Assembly (NCBI GenBank): GCA_023634235.1
Contig: JAMKCF010000019.1
Location: 11,239,684-11,303,683, forward strand
DNA from: Pisaster brevispinus
Taxonomy: Eukaryota > Echinodermata > Asteroidea > Forcipulatida > Asteriidae
Length of the DNA: 64,000 nucleotides
Reading direction: 5' to 3'
Every line of letters starts with the position of its first letter. The stretch's first letter is position 1. The position numbers and the translations under genes are program-made. Positions 10,001-19,190 of this stretch are shown here, in pieces. Below the pieces are notes generated by a model that ran no database searches, was not told where the DNA came from, and saw only the letters and a list, made by a program, of their open reading frames with translations.

Positions 10001-10222
10001 AAGCAGGACAACCTTGTTAAATGGGGACCGAATGGAATGAAATAAGTGGGCACAGACTATCGTGTGTAAACTGACATAGTCCAATTTATTGTGTTACGTC
10101 TTTCAGATTGGCCGAGGAATATTCTCCAAGTGTTGCTCGCTTTTTACTGCTGTATTCAGGTAGTGACTGAAATGGAGAGAAGATTTGGCAAGAAAATGCT
10201 GTTGTCAAAGAAGTACATCTAA
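963..10222 (+). CDS. HHAT: Hedgehog acyltransferase, 5'-partial, nine exons
   Basis: This gene encodes the multi-pass ER membrane O-acyltransferase (MBOAT family) that puts palmitate on the N-terminal Cys of Hedgehog ligands. Nine exons join in frame (963-1079, 2369-2563, 3016-3228, 3903-4074, 4715-4865, 6249-6284, 7889-8093, 8721-8862, 10107-10222) to 448 residues plus stop. By comparison with my memory of human HHAT (493 aa), about 53 N-terminal residues are missing, because the window starts inside the gene. Key residues in visible numbering are Asp286 in WKYFDRGL (human Asp339), His326 in HWHGG (human His379, with the same 40-residue spacing) and Cys271 (human haem-ligand Cys324). The active-site His argues for HHAT and against the HHATL/GUP1 paralogue, which lacks it. 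The C-terminus ends KKYI, a dilysine ER-retrieval form. The gene is convergent with the EAG channel gene. Assignment is by remembered family sequence, not a search. Confidence 0.93.
1150..1420. repeat. Inverted-repeat element carrying CTCF-like core
   Basis: The left arm has CGCTAGGTGGCAGCAGACTT and a TATCAGGAAAAT stretch. An inverted match (TTTTCCTGGTAAGTCTGCTG, then TCACCTAG) lies about 60 bp away. A second copy of the same family is at 62600-62830. Confidence 0.5.
1946..2138. repeat. Family B TIR element
   Basis: It begins GGGCCCAATTTCATTGAGC and ends with its inverted form GCTCTATGAAATTAGGCCC. CTGCTTAAGCA and CTTTTGTGCTTATGCTGC lie inside the ends. It is a non-autonomous element about 190 bp long, without an ORF, in an HHAT intron. 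Confidence 0.65.
2369..2563 (+). CDS. HHAT: HHAT exon b
   Basis: This 195-bp exon (65 codons, phase 0/0) runs from a CTCTCTTGACAG acceptor to CAG|GTAAGC. It encodes two strongly hydrophobic segments separated by AHTRKP, as expected for N-terminal transmembrane helices of an MBOAT protein. Confidence 0.88.
3016..3228 (+). CDS. HHAT: HHAT exon c
   Basis: This 213-bp exon (71 codons, phase 0/0) is flanked by TTTGTAG and CAG|GTGAGT. It encodes LRLLCFGLEICR and then a loop and membrane segment with YFPVFPYGPIIGYDIF. That block matches the FYYPVLHNGPILSFSEF block of human HHAT and is the clearest family signature in the N-terminal half. Confidence 0.92.
3525..3719 (+). repeat. SINE fragment (tRNA-headed family)
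   Basis: CTCATGTTCTAGTGTTGCCAG and CTCAAGTTCTGGTGTTGTCAG occur here in two staggered versions, followed by CTTTGTCCTTCAGATGG. These match the head of the SINE at 59525, so this looks like two overlapping truncated copies. Confidence 0.45.
3720..3876. repeat. Family C element, truncated
   Basis: It shares the CTTGTGTGCGTGCGTACTCC tract, TGGTGATCGCAAG and the end GCCATGAAATTAGGCCC with the fuller copies at 49399 and 58136. The left end is missing, replaced by SINE sequence. Confidence 0.5.
3903..4074 (+). CDS. HHAT: HHAT exon d
   Basis: This 172-bp exon (57 codons plus one base) follows CTTCCTCTAG and ends ATTA|GTAAGT. It starts INNDIKMLSWKELRYILKE and continues into the helix with ELFVHYLYIGAL. 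The split codon A|GC (Ser) joins correctly to the next exon. Confidence 0.9.
4290..4605 (+). repeat. Near full-length tRNA-derived SINE
   Basis: The tRNA-like head has TCGAGCGGTTAAGAGCACC (A box) and GTGGGTTAGAGTCC (decayed B box). The body has CTTTGTCCTTTGGATGGG and GGTTTCCTCAGGCTTGC. It ends in an ATAATAATAA tail. It lies in the intron before HHAT exon e. Confidence 0.6.
4715..4865 (+). CDS. HHAT: HHAT exon e, with haem-ligand Cys
   Basis: This 151-bp exon (split Ser, 49 codons, then two bases of the next codon) is flanked by CATTGCAG and GGAA|GTAAGT. It encodes FFQLKVLVLYSLPRVMALFDRIE and then NPICILSMHFFKDMW. The Cys (visible residue 271) aligns with human Cys324, which coordinates haem in published HHAT structures. 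Confidence 0.92.
5110..5255. repeat. MITE-like element
   Basis: GCTACGGCTAAGGCTATGGC (on the - strand) and the CGGACACAGCCT end resemble the 21660-21769 element. The two share the GGCTACGGCTA core and the GACACGGCCT terminus. Confidence 0.4.
5525..6165 (+). repeat. Diverged tandem array, about four 160-200-bp units
   Basis: Each unit carries T-rich TTGTCTCTTTTAATCTTTGC-like sequence, TTTTTGCACCAACA, an AATAAATGT-like stretch and TTGAATTGA. Unit marks are at about 5607, 5803, 5991 and 6147, so spacing shrinks from 196 to 156. It lies immediately upstream of the 36-nt HHAT microexon. Confidence 0.6.
6249..6284 (+). CDS. HHAT: HHAT exon f, 36-nt microexon with catalytic Asp
   Basis: This very short exon follows TGTTTCTACAG and ends ACAAA|GTGAGT. 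With its split codons it supplies KYFDRGLNDMLT, matching RYFDVGLHNFL of human HHAT. The Asp is the equivalent of active-site Asp339. It is phase 2 at both ends, so skipping it would remove 12 codons without a frameshift. It sits alone between introns of about 1.4 and 1.6 kb. Confidence 0.9.
6424..6475 (+). repeat. Hammerhead-like Penelope-type remnant
   Basis: CAGAAGAAAAAGACTCTGCT is followed by AGCGTCGAAACATCAC. It is one substitution from the CTGAAGA...GAAAC hammerhead core and resembles 36705-36780. Confidence 0.35.
6490..6687. repeat. Fold-back element, about 200 bp
   Basis: Arms of about 85-95 bp match as inverted copies with a short spacer (about 6574-6591). Left landmarks are CATAGCAGGC, GGAATTATGAAC and CCAGTTAATGG. 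Right landmarks are GCCTGCTTTG, GTCATAATTCC and CAGTAACTGG. Similar open frames on both strands here are by-products of this symmetry. Confidence 0.65.
6895..7160 (-). repeat. tRNA-derived SINE, minus orientation
   Basis: On the - strand it has TGGCCAAGTGGACTAAAGC (A box) and GGGTTTGATTCCC (B box). It ends with a tail, CTGGTGTTTCTAGC then GTTGCAGATTGCACTGC, like that of the SINE at 59525. Confidence 0.5.
7165..7240 (+). repeat. SINE fragment
   Basis: CAGTGTGGGTACAGGTCCTGA, the following GCACCTGCGTCCTGGAGCA and TTGCTTCATCC match the middle of the SINE at 4290. It abuts a minus-strand SINE, giving a head-to-head pair. Confidence 0.4.
7889..8093 (+). CDS. HHAT: HHAT exon g, active-site His
   Basis: This 205-bp exon runs from TGATATAACAG to CAG|GTAATT. 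It encodes YIYFPLGGSRHGILRQSF and then FIAHWHGGTKSYYYWALLNW. The His of WHGG (visible residue 326) is the invariant MBOAT histidine. The ALLNW motif and the flanking hydrophobic stretches match HHAT. Confidence 0.95.
8721..8862 (+). CDS. HHAT: HHAT exon h
   Basis: This 142-bp exon (47 codons plus one base) lies between TTCATTCAACAG and CGGAG|GTAAGT. It starts NGLSGAMLRRFHIACAVPNY and continues into a transmembrane segment with FLASANLVFVLG. This fits the region after the active site in human HHAT, where NLVFLGG is found. Confidence 0.9.
9455..9545 (+). repeat. SINE/LINE-like 3' tail
   Basis: AGAGCACTTTATAAATACC followed by TGTTATTATTAATATTA is a tail type common at the ends of tRNA-derived SINEs. 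No head was found upstream. Confidence 0.3.
9851..9942 (+). repeat. SINE tail fragment
   Basis: The stretch CTTGTGGATTTGTTCGACTG and the following ACTCACACAGCACTGAGTATG resemble the body of the SINE at 169-302. A decayed B-box-like GGGATTCAAAC lies just upstream. Confidence 0.4.
10107..10222 (+). CDS. HHAT: HHAT last coding exon
   Basis: The exon follows TACGTCTTTCAG, completes an Asp codon and reads WPRNILQVLLAFYCCIQVV. It ends MLLSKKYI and a TAA stop at 10220-10222. It contains a CAG|GTAGTG sequence that resembles a donor but lies inside the open frame. The terminal KKYI has Lys at -3 and -4, as in KKXX retrieval signals. Confidence 0.9.
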
Positions 10223-10679
10223 GTCCTCTTCAGACATCTCAAGGCACCAGGGCAGCTTCATCAAGAAAACACACATCCTAATATAACTCTAGAGTAGATA
10301 ATCACATGTGAAATAAATGCAGCTTGGTTGTAGTACTTCTAGTACTCAATGACTACTGCCCTCTATCGAAAATGGTACACTAGTTTTGCTTAAAGTTGAA
10401 ACAGGGTTTTGAAACTGAAGCATTCAAAGTGTGTTCTAGTTCTAGTTTTATACTTTATATTGATCTTTATTTTTTATAAAGCAAAGATATATAGATTTTG
10501 ACTATCATTATATGAAGATATATATATTTTGACTAACATTAGAAACTCCTTTAGTATTTTTTTACTTATACAATAGATTTTGCATCAAAGACATTTTTGC
10601 ATACAGTGTACCTTTTATATGTATTTTTGTAAATGCACTTTTTCATTTTCTTTTTCACTTTTACTTTTGTTCATTTGAT

Positions 10680-10685
10680 AATAAA
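10680..10685 (+). terminator. Likely HHAT poly(A) signal
   Basis: An AATAAA hexamer lies about 460 bp past the HHAT stop in an A/T-rich 3'UTR-like stretch. It is followed within 20-50 bp by T-rich and GTGTGCTGC sequence suitable as a downstream element. A weaker, more proximal AATAAA is at 10312-10317 and could give a short 3'UTR. Confidence 0.5.
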
Positions 10686-12594
10686 CTTCTGTCTTTCTGA
10701 ATTATAACTCGCATTCCAGTGTGCTGCAAGAATATCGATTTTTCTCGATGAATTTGACACCAACTATTCGTTGGATATGGACCTAGAATAGTGCTTTTGA
10801 ATCATTTACTTGTCGAGTTTCTGCAGTTAACTGTCGGATTTCCTGTATCTTGGTGTAAAGTTTGATCTGTCTTTAACATCGTGCAAGTAAATGAAATGAT
10901 ATGAAACAATGCAGAATTTCTGAAAGACCCAAGACAATGCTATTAATGTTCATGTGCTTTATCAGGGGCACAGTAGCTCGTGTTTCGTCGCGCGCATGCC
11001 ATATTTTGCGTCACACTTGCGTTTTGTGCAGTTCCGACACCCTCCATTTCTAAGGGATGGAAATGAGAAAAGAAATATTTGGTGAAACAAATACACTAGG
11101 GTCAAATTCCGTGGACACTGCTAACTGTGGAAGATGCACCTAACAGGAAGCTGTAAGCGTAGAATTCTGCAGTAAGCAGTCCCATAATTACAGATAAAAC
11201 TATCTGCCCAGTCCCAATGTGGGATCGAAAAATGCACCCCCCCCCCCCCCCACGCGCACAGTCAGTCTTTACCCGCTCTCCACCAACGAAAACGTCTACA
11301 TGTAGTATATTTTGTTATTGCACTCTTTGGTGTTAACTCTGAGTCTTGACAGAAGACGTGTCTAACCATTGTATAACAGTCTCATGTATGTCGGCAGAAG
11401 CAGCTTATAAATGGCAAAATACAGTTACCAGCAGGCAGGGCGTAATGTTTGGGGGTTTTGAAGCCTGACGTCAAAATGACACATCATCCACACCTGGGTG
11501 TGGTTTCTACCGCTCATGCAAGAAGTAAACAGCAAGTTGAGATGAGCTAAGATGTACATGAGCAACTTAGACGTGTGATGCAGTCGTTTAATCTTACAAT
11601 GGGTGTTACATGGCTAGTTAAACGTGATAGACAAGGTTTAGAAATATCAGCAGGCGTGTTGAAAACAGGCTAAGGTAAAAAGTGCAAGGTGTGCTGGTGA
11701 ATTGTAATCAAGTCTTTGAAGTTGCCATTCACACGAACTGCGGTGTTAACACGTCATCTTGCACTTGGGGAATTACATGCAGTCGGAAGTGTGTAGGACC
11801 GTGTAAATGACCACTGAGAAATTAACACTTTGTTGATTGGGTAGGCTGTCTGCAGAGACCGTCAAATGTTTGGGTGTCGTGTTTTACCAATAACTATCGA
11901 CATCATTGAGAAGTGGACTGAGTGCAATTATAGTGGCTCTAGTCTGAAAGGAAATTGAAACAAAAGTTGTTTTGAAAGACGAGGTCGTTCGATGAAATTA
12001 AAGTCTGTGGTTATTTAAGTATTACATAACTGTTCTTAGAAAATAATATTCGAAACAGCTGATCGATTTTACCATAAAGACCTTGTTCAATAATTGAATT
12101 TATAAACATCTCAGATAATCTCAAGAATGGACGTCGAACAGTCGGGGACAAGAAATTGAAGTTTTAGACATGGGTTGTTGCAGCCAGCATTGTCCGTAAA
12201 GATGCTAGGTCCAATTTTTGGCCGATTCGACCCGGTATTTTGATGATTTTGAATAGCTATTGTTATAGATTTGAAAATAGTATAAGCTTCCATTTAAGGT
12301 ATCGCCCGAAAAAACTTCAAAAAAACAAAATGGTAGTGGCAAGTGGTAGTTAATTAAAAACTATAAATGATTTGTCGGCAGGTTCCCGACATTAATTTTT
12401 GTCCGTTTTATTGATATGTTTGCATCTTTACATGCGACAGTTTGTGTATGTTTTGCGTTTTAAAACAGCATCATCTGTCAAAATTCGTTCAGAGAAAACA
12501 CTCAAAAGAGAACATTTCTTTCGAACAAAAACGGGCCATTGACTTTCGAGGTTTGTGTACAAATACATGTCCTTGTGTTGGAGGTAGCAGCGGC

Positions 12595-12660
12595 ATAGCC
12601 ACGGGTGGGGGGGGGGGGGGGGCTGGGGAACTTGCCCCCCAAACCCCCCCCCAAAAAAAA
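12595..12660 (+). repeat. Poly-G/poly-C dispersed-repeat fragment
   Basis: GGCATAGCCACGGGTG is followed by a G17 run (GGGTGGGG...), then CTTGCCCCCCAAACCCCC and an A run. Similar sequence (TTACGCCACTGC, GGGGGCAAGGG) occurs at 24100-24272 and, inverted, at 32268-32395. Confidence 0.4.
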
Positions 12661-14574
12661 CACCTTAATAAATAAATAAATGCAAATTCTAGTGGCCGCT
12701 GGTGTCTTCACCACAAAACAACAAGAACCCCTCAAAAAAGGGGAGAAACATGGCCCTGAAAAGTAAGGCCTACCCACCAGGCCCCACCGTTGAAAATCTT
12801 CACTGTGAGGTTGTGGTACACTTGGAACAGCGTGGGATGGTGCGTCATTGACTTTGGTCCAGGCCTAGTTTATATTATACACAATTTGAAATATATGTAT
12901 TTCAATTCCTGTTGTCTCGAGTTTGGGTCTTTTTTTCCCTCATTCCTTTTTTTTCTTCTTCTTCTTAGTGTTTGTTTGATTTCAATTTCTGTAAATCGGC
13001 AATCTGCTCCCATTTAATGTGCCACTGATTCTCATTTTAACAGAAAACCGTCTCTGAAATTCATTCTACATCTGCGGAATCGCTTATGTTTTGGTAAAAG
13101 TACTCACTATCTTATCCAAGCATTTTAGAATAAATACATGCATTAGAGAGCAAAACCTGTTAAAAATTACTTTGTATCGACCTATGAAATACACGAACTG
13201 TCTCGCTCGATATACTAAATACATCGAGCTTCAGTTTAGACATTTCAAATTAATGATGTTCCATGACGTCATGTTTTACGGAGGACCCCCAAGGTTTTGT
13301 TAGCTTATTGGCTTTGCTGCGCATCATTCGACGAACATTCACGCATTAATATTTGTGATTACCAATCATGCGCAGAGACCTTTTGCGAAAGGCAACGGAG
13401 ACTCTATTGCTAATCAACAATCAATAACAACAACAACAACCCAAACAATGCTTCATTATTATTGTATCTGTCTCTTAACAGTCATTTATTGTCTGTATCT
13501 AAATAGTGCACGTCAAGTTGTGTAAGACAATGAACAAAAATTAGCGCGTTAATATTAAGATAGTTTTCTTTCTGAAGAGTTTGGAAACATTCTCAACAAG
13601 ATTAACGAATATCAACCTAGTCTAGTTTTTCTTGAAATTAAATTCGCCTCGCAGCCATTCGTACAATTCGGCGTGGGGATGTTCCAATTTGGATCCACTG
13701 TTGAACAAATTTACCTTTAAGTCATAACCCACAATTATAAAATGTCAAGCGTCACTTTGTGTTGTATTGCGCATATGTAACGCGCGCGGTTTGGACGTCA
13801 CTTACAATGACTTTCAAAGTGTGGCAGACTGTGGGCAGAGACGGTAGCCGCATTGACGTCAGTGCTACTGGTCTAACCCACTTTGTTTCCGTGAAATCAA
13901 TGAGTCATATTATATTCTCGGCTGCCATTTCATGAATAATTCATCGAAGGCATTGTCCAATGCAGTTAACAGAGCTACCCTTCCCTGATTCTGCAGAAAG
14001 AAATCCCTGAAAATAAACCAAATCCATGTTCTGATGAACAAATTTGATGATCTCTCTGATTATGGAAACTTTATCCCTATTATGTTGAATGGAATTCTAA
14101 ATATCTCCCTGATTGTTGTACAAAATCTCCCTGATTGCAAGATGCAAATGTTAGCAGCTCTGAGTTAATGTATTTCTGATTGTGACAAATCCCAAGTTGT
14201 GATGAGGACAGTTCCCTCATTAATGGTTGCACGAAATACTTTGGTGGTATTTTCACCACGAAAGGCTATTTATATTTAGATAAATATATGCCGCAGTTTG
14301 AGTCACAAAGTTACAAGCAACTTCGAGTTTGAGATAAATAGATACAAACTCTACCATCAATTTGTGAGTTTTTGCCTTTGTCATCGCAAGGTCATGATGA
14401 CCAAATCGTTACAATTGACCCCTGAGAATGCAGGCGGACCTAAAGTTTGAAGTTTATCTGAACACTCCACTCAATGATCAACAGAAATGGCCAACGAAGG
14501 CAATTTTAACACAACAACCCGATATTAAACAAGATAATCGAGTATTTGCCATTTATCATCAGGATCCAACTTCA

Positions 14575-14761
14575 TACAGCTGCTTAAGCAGAAAATATTT
14601 CATAACAATTTTCTGCTAAGCAGAAGTACGTAAGATTCAAGTCACAAATTGTTCATGTGACATGGTAGTCTGCCTGGTAACGTTCTTCTGGTATAATTAT
14701 AATTTTATGTTATGCTTAGCTATTTTTGTGCTTGTAAACAGCTTAATGAAATTGGGCCCTG
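14575..14761. repeat. Family B TIR element
   Basis: It has AGCTGCTTAAGCAGAAAATA and TTTCTGCTAAGCAGAAG near the left end, CTGGTAACGTTCTTCTGG in the middle and AACAGCTTAATGAAATTGGG at the right. The outer left terminus is lost. Confidence 0.55.
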
Positions 14762-15271
14762 TTGAGCTGGTTGCTCATTTTTACGTTTTTGAACCGAATT
14801 TACTAGGCTATTTCGTAAATCCAAACAAGAACAATTTTCTTTGGGTTCCATTTTTTTTAGAATCCAACCTAAAGACAAGAATGTGTCCAGAAATGGATGC
14901 AGAAAGAAGAACACCTTTACACATGCATTAAAATTGATAAGCACTTAATATAGCCTACTGTAATACACTATCTTTAAAAAAAAAAAAGATGAAGATGAAG
15001 AACATAAAATTTAAATTTCAACTGAGTATAGATTGATAAAGATTGAATTATAACTGCTATTTAATAACAGACGATAACTCTTTTTTTTATTCAAGTTGTT
15101 AGTATTAAAATTCTGGTAATGAAAGAAATGGATCCTCAAAAGTGACTAGCACTTTGACCCGTAGGCTTGAGGATACCCGTGAAGAGAAGATGTTGAAGAA
15201 AAGCTCAGCTTTAGATGTGGGAGGAAAACCCCAAAACGAAAACCCATTTATCTTAAGACTATAGAAACCAT

Positions 15272-15440
15272 ACCATGCCCGATATGTGGCAGAGGGTGTC
15301 CCCAACCAAAATGTTCCTACTCTTTTCCTGATGGGCAGAAGTACCCCGCCACCTTAAATCATCCAAATAATTCATTGGATTCCCAGAACATAATGAAGAC
15401 ACAATAGGAGGGGGTACATCATGCCACATTTCGAGCACCA
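15272..15440 (+). repeat. Family A element
   Basis: It starts ACCATGCCCGATATGTGGC, has GGGCAGAAGTACCCC, the AACATAATGAAGACACAATA block and ends CATGCCACATTTCGAGCACC. The splice-like tract is degraded in this copy (CTTTTCCTGATGGGCAG). Confidence 0.65.
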
Positions 15441-15452
15441 CATTAATGTTAG

Positions 15453-15480
15453 AACCGGTTCAAACCGGTTCAAACCGGTT
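15453..15480. promoter_or_regulatory. Three AACCGGTT sites at 10-bp spacing
   Basis: AACCGGTT, the core of the Grainyhead/GRHL consensus, occurs at 15453, 15463 and 15473, directly beyond a family A copy. The last forms the 16-bp palindrome TTCAAACCGGTTTGAA. It may be a regulatory cluster or a short tandem repeat. Confidence 0.35.
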
Positions 15481-16503
15481 TGAATTAAGTTAAAAGAATT
15501 CAACATACGTGCCCGATTAAAAAGAAAGAAAAAAACAAAAAACAAAACAAAACTCCTCTGATTGTTGCCTAATAAGTCAGCAAGTGTTAATTTGAAACCC
15601 TTTTCTATTCCAGAGCAGATGACTTCGTAGACAGCTAATTAAGAAACAAATGAAGCGAAACCAGGTCGTCTTTGACGAGAGAACCCTTCCCCATTTTAAC
15701 TACCTAATATTATAATTTTTGGGCTCTATTAACTTAAACAAATTATCTACTGATGATAGTTGGAAGGAACAATGAAGATACAACAAATTCGAGGCTATGT
15801 AGTTAACTACAAAATACTTAAGAAACTAAGTCAAATTTAAAGACATGATCAGGTCATTCTAGTCCGAAAGACACGAGCAGTGGTTTAGTATGATGTCATA
15901 ATAATAGTGCTGTACAGTAATGGAAATATAAAGAATTCATTATTACATTTTGTACAAGAATTTTGTTTTAAATACAATCACCAATTCCATCTCGCAACAA
16001 GGCACTTGCCTAAATATATATTATTTATATCACACTGAGTCTCTAGGAATCATCATGAATAATAATGGTCAAATATAATTCATTAATAAATTGCACATGC
16101 TTAATCATTACGAAGCGATATCATAATTAAATCAATTAATTTCATAATAATAAATACGTCACATTATATTTACATTAAATCCGCGCTCGTTTCGTAATGG
16201 CATTTGATTGCGGTATAGTCATCACCCATCACTTTAATTAGTTAAGATTATCTGAAAATTCAAACTGCATGTAAATTGCAACCGTTCACTGTGGTTATAA
16301 AAATGGGAACTCGTTCGATAAACAAATTTCATTTACAAGACGAAACCCATTTGTATAATATTCCCAAAATGGGGTTTCAATCTTAACTTGTATATTCTAT
16401 GTTCACTGATGTGCACTACAAAACCGTCAGTTGTGTTATGTGACACCTAAATGTCACCGCCTGGAACCTAAATGTAGTCTGGAACTTGAATGTATAGTTT
16501 GGA

Positions 16504-16540
16504 ACCTAAATGTAGCATAGAACCCGGGCTACATTTAGGT
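16504..16540. repeat. Small perfect hairpin
   Basis: ACCTAAATGTAGC (16504-16516) and its exact inverted copy GCTACATTTAGGT (16528-16540) flank an 11-bp loop. The same motif recurs singly at about 16466 in a short repetitive stretch. Confidence 0.5.
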
Positions 16541-16848
16541 ACGGATTTGTTGATACATTTGGGTCTTGGGTTACATTTTGGTACGCACATTTGGTCGAAT
16601 TTTTCACAGTTTGCCCATTTTTCACCGATATGATTAAAATTTCTATCTAGCATATAAATGAATTATATAGTTATGAAGTTACAAATTCAAAATGCTATTG
16701 TATTGAATCTTAAATAACATATTATTTTCTGATCTTGTTTTCCAAACTCCGTTGGTGCTGCATTTAGCAGGGTATGGGGGCTAAACACAGGTCATACTGC
16801 CAATGTAGAATTTGTGAATTTAGCCGGGTAACTTTCCAGTGCCAATAT

Positions 16849-17034
16849 ACCATGCCCGAAGTGACAGAGAGAGTCCCCTCAAAAGTGTTCATGTACTCTA
16901 ACAAACTCTTCCCATCTTGTACAGAAGCCACCCCCCCGAAATTCCTAAGATTCCTAAGAAAGTATTCCTAGATTTTCAGAACATAGTGAGGACACAATGG
17001 GAGTGGGTACAGCATGCCACATATCGAGCACCAA
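16849..17034 (+). repeat. Family A element
   Basis: It runs from ACCATGCCCGAAGTGACAG to CATGCCACATATCGAGCACC. The internal acceptor-like CTTCCCATCTTGTACAG|AAG is kept. Confidence 0.65.
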
Positions 17035-17479
17035 TGAAGTGCCAAGCTGGCAAACCAGTTCATCTGACAATGCAACCGAGTTCTCTGTTGCATTTTGATG
17101 CATTTAGCAAGGGTGCCTAGAAAACACCTGATGGTGGCTAGTTACTGGGAGCTTATGTAGGACGCATACAAACAGCTCAAGTGTCTAACCTAGCTTGAGG
17201 ATTCAACGTCCTATCCAACCAGTGACGCTTTAAATCAGGGATTTAAACACATATTTAAAATAGTTCCGGAACAGCAAGGGAATCGTACAAACAAACAAAC
17301 AAACAAACAAATACCCGACACCCCAACAAACAAATAACACCCAACAGTAATCTGTTAAAACCTCCACATCATTTTGAGCTGGTCATTTTAAAGGTATTTG
17401 TGTACAGTTTCAAGAGTGTACTGTACATAACTTTGAAACACATGTTGGCATGGTATTACCAGAAGAGTGGGGACAGTAG

Positions 17480-17632
17480 AACAAAGGAATACAAAAGGGA
17501 CAATGCTGTCCTCACATTGGAATCCTTTGTATTTTTGTGTCCTCACATTTTTTCGTGCGCTAAGTCTATGGAGAGTGTTAAGTTAGAGGGACAAAGGAAA
17601 GTCCTCACATAGATAGCAATGTAAGAATGTAT
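17480..17632. repeat. GTCCTCACAT repeat
   Basis: GTCCTCACAT occurs three times (about 17509, 17540, 17602), with inverted-looking GGGACA / GACAATGCTGTCC pieces and the tail CATAGATAGCAATGTAAG. The unit resembles a dispersed sequence common in several animal genomes. A related cluster lies at 32420-32830. Confidence 0.35.
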
Positions 17633-17788
17633 GTATATGTAACGATCGTATAATTCACATCGAGAATGAGACAGAACGTGCATTCTAGTCCCGCTTGTCC
17701 CCCAAAACAAACTGGTTCAATTGCATGAACTAAAGTTACAATGGAATTTCTTTATGCTTAATATTGGGCAATCTGCCATCCTACATAT

Positions 17789-18237
17789 TTAGATCCTGAG
17801 ATAATTTACTGCAGAATGACGACATCATAAATGTAAGATGACGACATCCCGAGATAATTTATCTCGGAATGACGACATCTTGAAAGTAGAATTTCGTCTT
17901 CCAGACAAATTTCGTTTCGGGATAATGACATCCCGAATATAGAATGCTGTTTTCCCCCAAGATAGTTTATCTTGGGTTCTCGTCATTTTCATTTGGTCGA
18001 CATATTTTCTCTTAGGATGTCGACATCACGAACATTATCGACTTCCCGAGGTCAATTATCTCATCAGGATGATCCCTCACCTTTCAGGATTTAATCATCC
18101 CAACACGAACTGTATCTGGAAGACGAAATTCTATAAATAGACTTTCCAGATGTCGTCATCCCCAGAATAATCATCTCGGGATGTCGTCAGCTTACGTTTA
18201 TTACGGCATCATCCTACGGTAAATATTATCTAAGGAT
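17789..18237. repeat. Large fold-back (inverted-repeat) element, about 450 bp
   Basis: Outer arms of about 110-120 bp are inverted copies. The left reads ATCCTGAGATAATTTACTG, GATGACGACATCCCGAG and AGAATTTCGTCTTCCAGA. The right has TCTGGAAGACGAAATTCT, CTCGGGATGTCGTCAGC and CGGTAAATATTATCTAAGGA. The core is also rich in CGACATC and its inverse. I see no ORF. Confidence 0.7.
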
Positions 18238-18323
18238 TTCAACAAGTTTAATGGCACTTCCAGAGCTCCGTAGATATCCCTTTTGCATTGTCGTTTATAG
18301 AAACACCTTTTTACTTATATTTC

Positions 18324-18329
18324 TTTATT
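18324..18329 (-). terminator. Candidate EAG poly(A) signal
   Basis: This is TTTATT on the + strand, so AATAAA on the channel strand, about 860 bp past the stop codon. An ATTAAA variant lies closer, at 18969-18974. Which one is used cannot be told from sequence alone. Confidence 0.3.
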
Positions 18330-18749
18330 TTTGAAGGTTTCCTCTTTCCTTGGGTGGTAAATGCGGGTGTTTCACTTTTTTTCTACGCAGTGAAAATCCA
18401 CAGCAACATCACACAAGAAAAACAAATGTAATTCACTCCTTTAACCGTTCTTGCAATTAATTCAGAAAAATATGTTTAAGTCAAAATTAAAAAGGCGATG
18501 TATGTGACTTATAAACGTGCCGAACTTGTCCTGTTTTAACAATCTATATGCACACAGTTTCTACATGTTCGCCCTTTTTACGAAACAGTTTTATCTACAA
18601 GTATTGATGACAGCCAAAATGAAATGAACGAAGAACCAGTGTCTTATAAATCCTGAACTACACGTTCCTTATTGCTTGATTTGTCATTAGAATCAATCTT
18701 CACCTGTCAAATGTTACCTGATAATACCAATAGCGTTTTATCCATACAC

Positions 18750-18808
18750 CATCTCCTGGATTCTCGTCTTTGTTGCATACTCTCGTAACTTCTCGTCTTT
18801 GTTGCATA
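18750..18808 (+). repeat. Short direct duplication
   Basis: TTCTCGTCTTTGTTGCATACT occurs twice with a 30-bp period, in the EAG 3'UTR or flank. Confidence 0.6.
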
Positions 18809-19190
18809 CTTTTAGGTTGTTCTCTTTGGCTCTTTAGAAAAATTTGCCAAAACATGTATTTGCTTAAATCTGTGCTTTTTCCTTGTTATCAAGCTATAAA
18901 TACTAATTCCGCACATATCAGATTGACAGGAGAACCCCTGCGAATTTCACAAGCACTTTAAACCAGTTTTTAATACATTAGCCCGCTGAATGTGATGTAC
19001 AACGGGGTTATGAATTAATTGCATAATAACATCCACACAGCAGCTATACATAGAAACAATCCAACATCATGTAGAGTCAGTAGTTACACAGTGAAGTATG
19101 ATTGAGATTTATACTTTTCACACACTACATTTAATAAATTGTATCTATAAAAATGGTAAACATTAATAAGGTTGTTTAAAAAAAAACAGA

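Larger units (their letters stand above)
10223..19190. other. Convergent intergenic interval between HHAT and the EAG gene
   Basis: About 9 kb lie between the two stop codons and include both 3'UTRs. I see no exon-like open frames. The interval holds two family A copies, a family B copy, a large fold-back element, a Grainyhead-like triple motif, poly-C/poly-G tracts at 11236 and 12609, and an A/T-rich block at about 16000-16300. The stretches 11300-12550 and 13050-14400 show nothing I can name. Confidence 0.6.

Noticed and set aside
16000..16300. A/T-rich block with many TAATTA, ATTAAT and ATGTAAAT motifs as a homeobox-type enhancer
   Set aside because: The base composition alone would give many such motifs. 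Without conservation this is not supportable.
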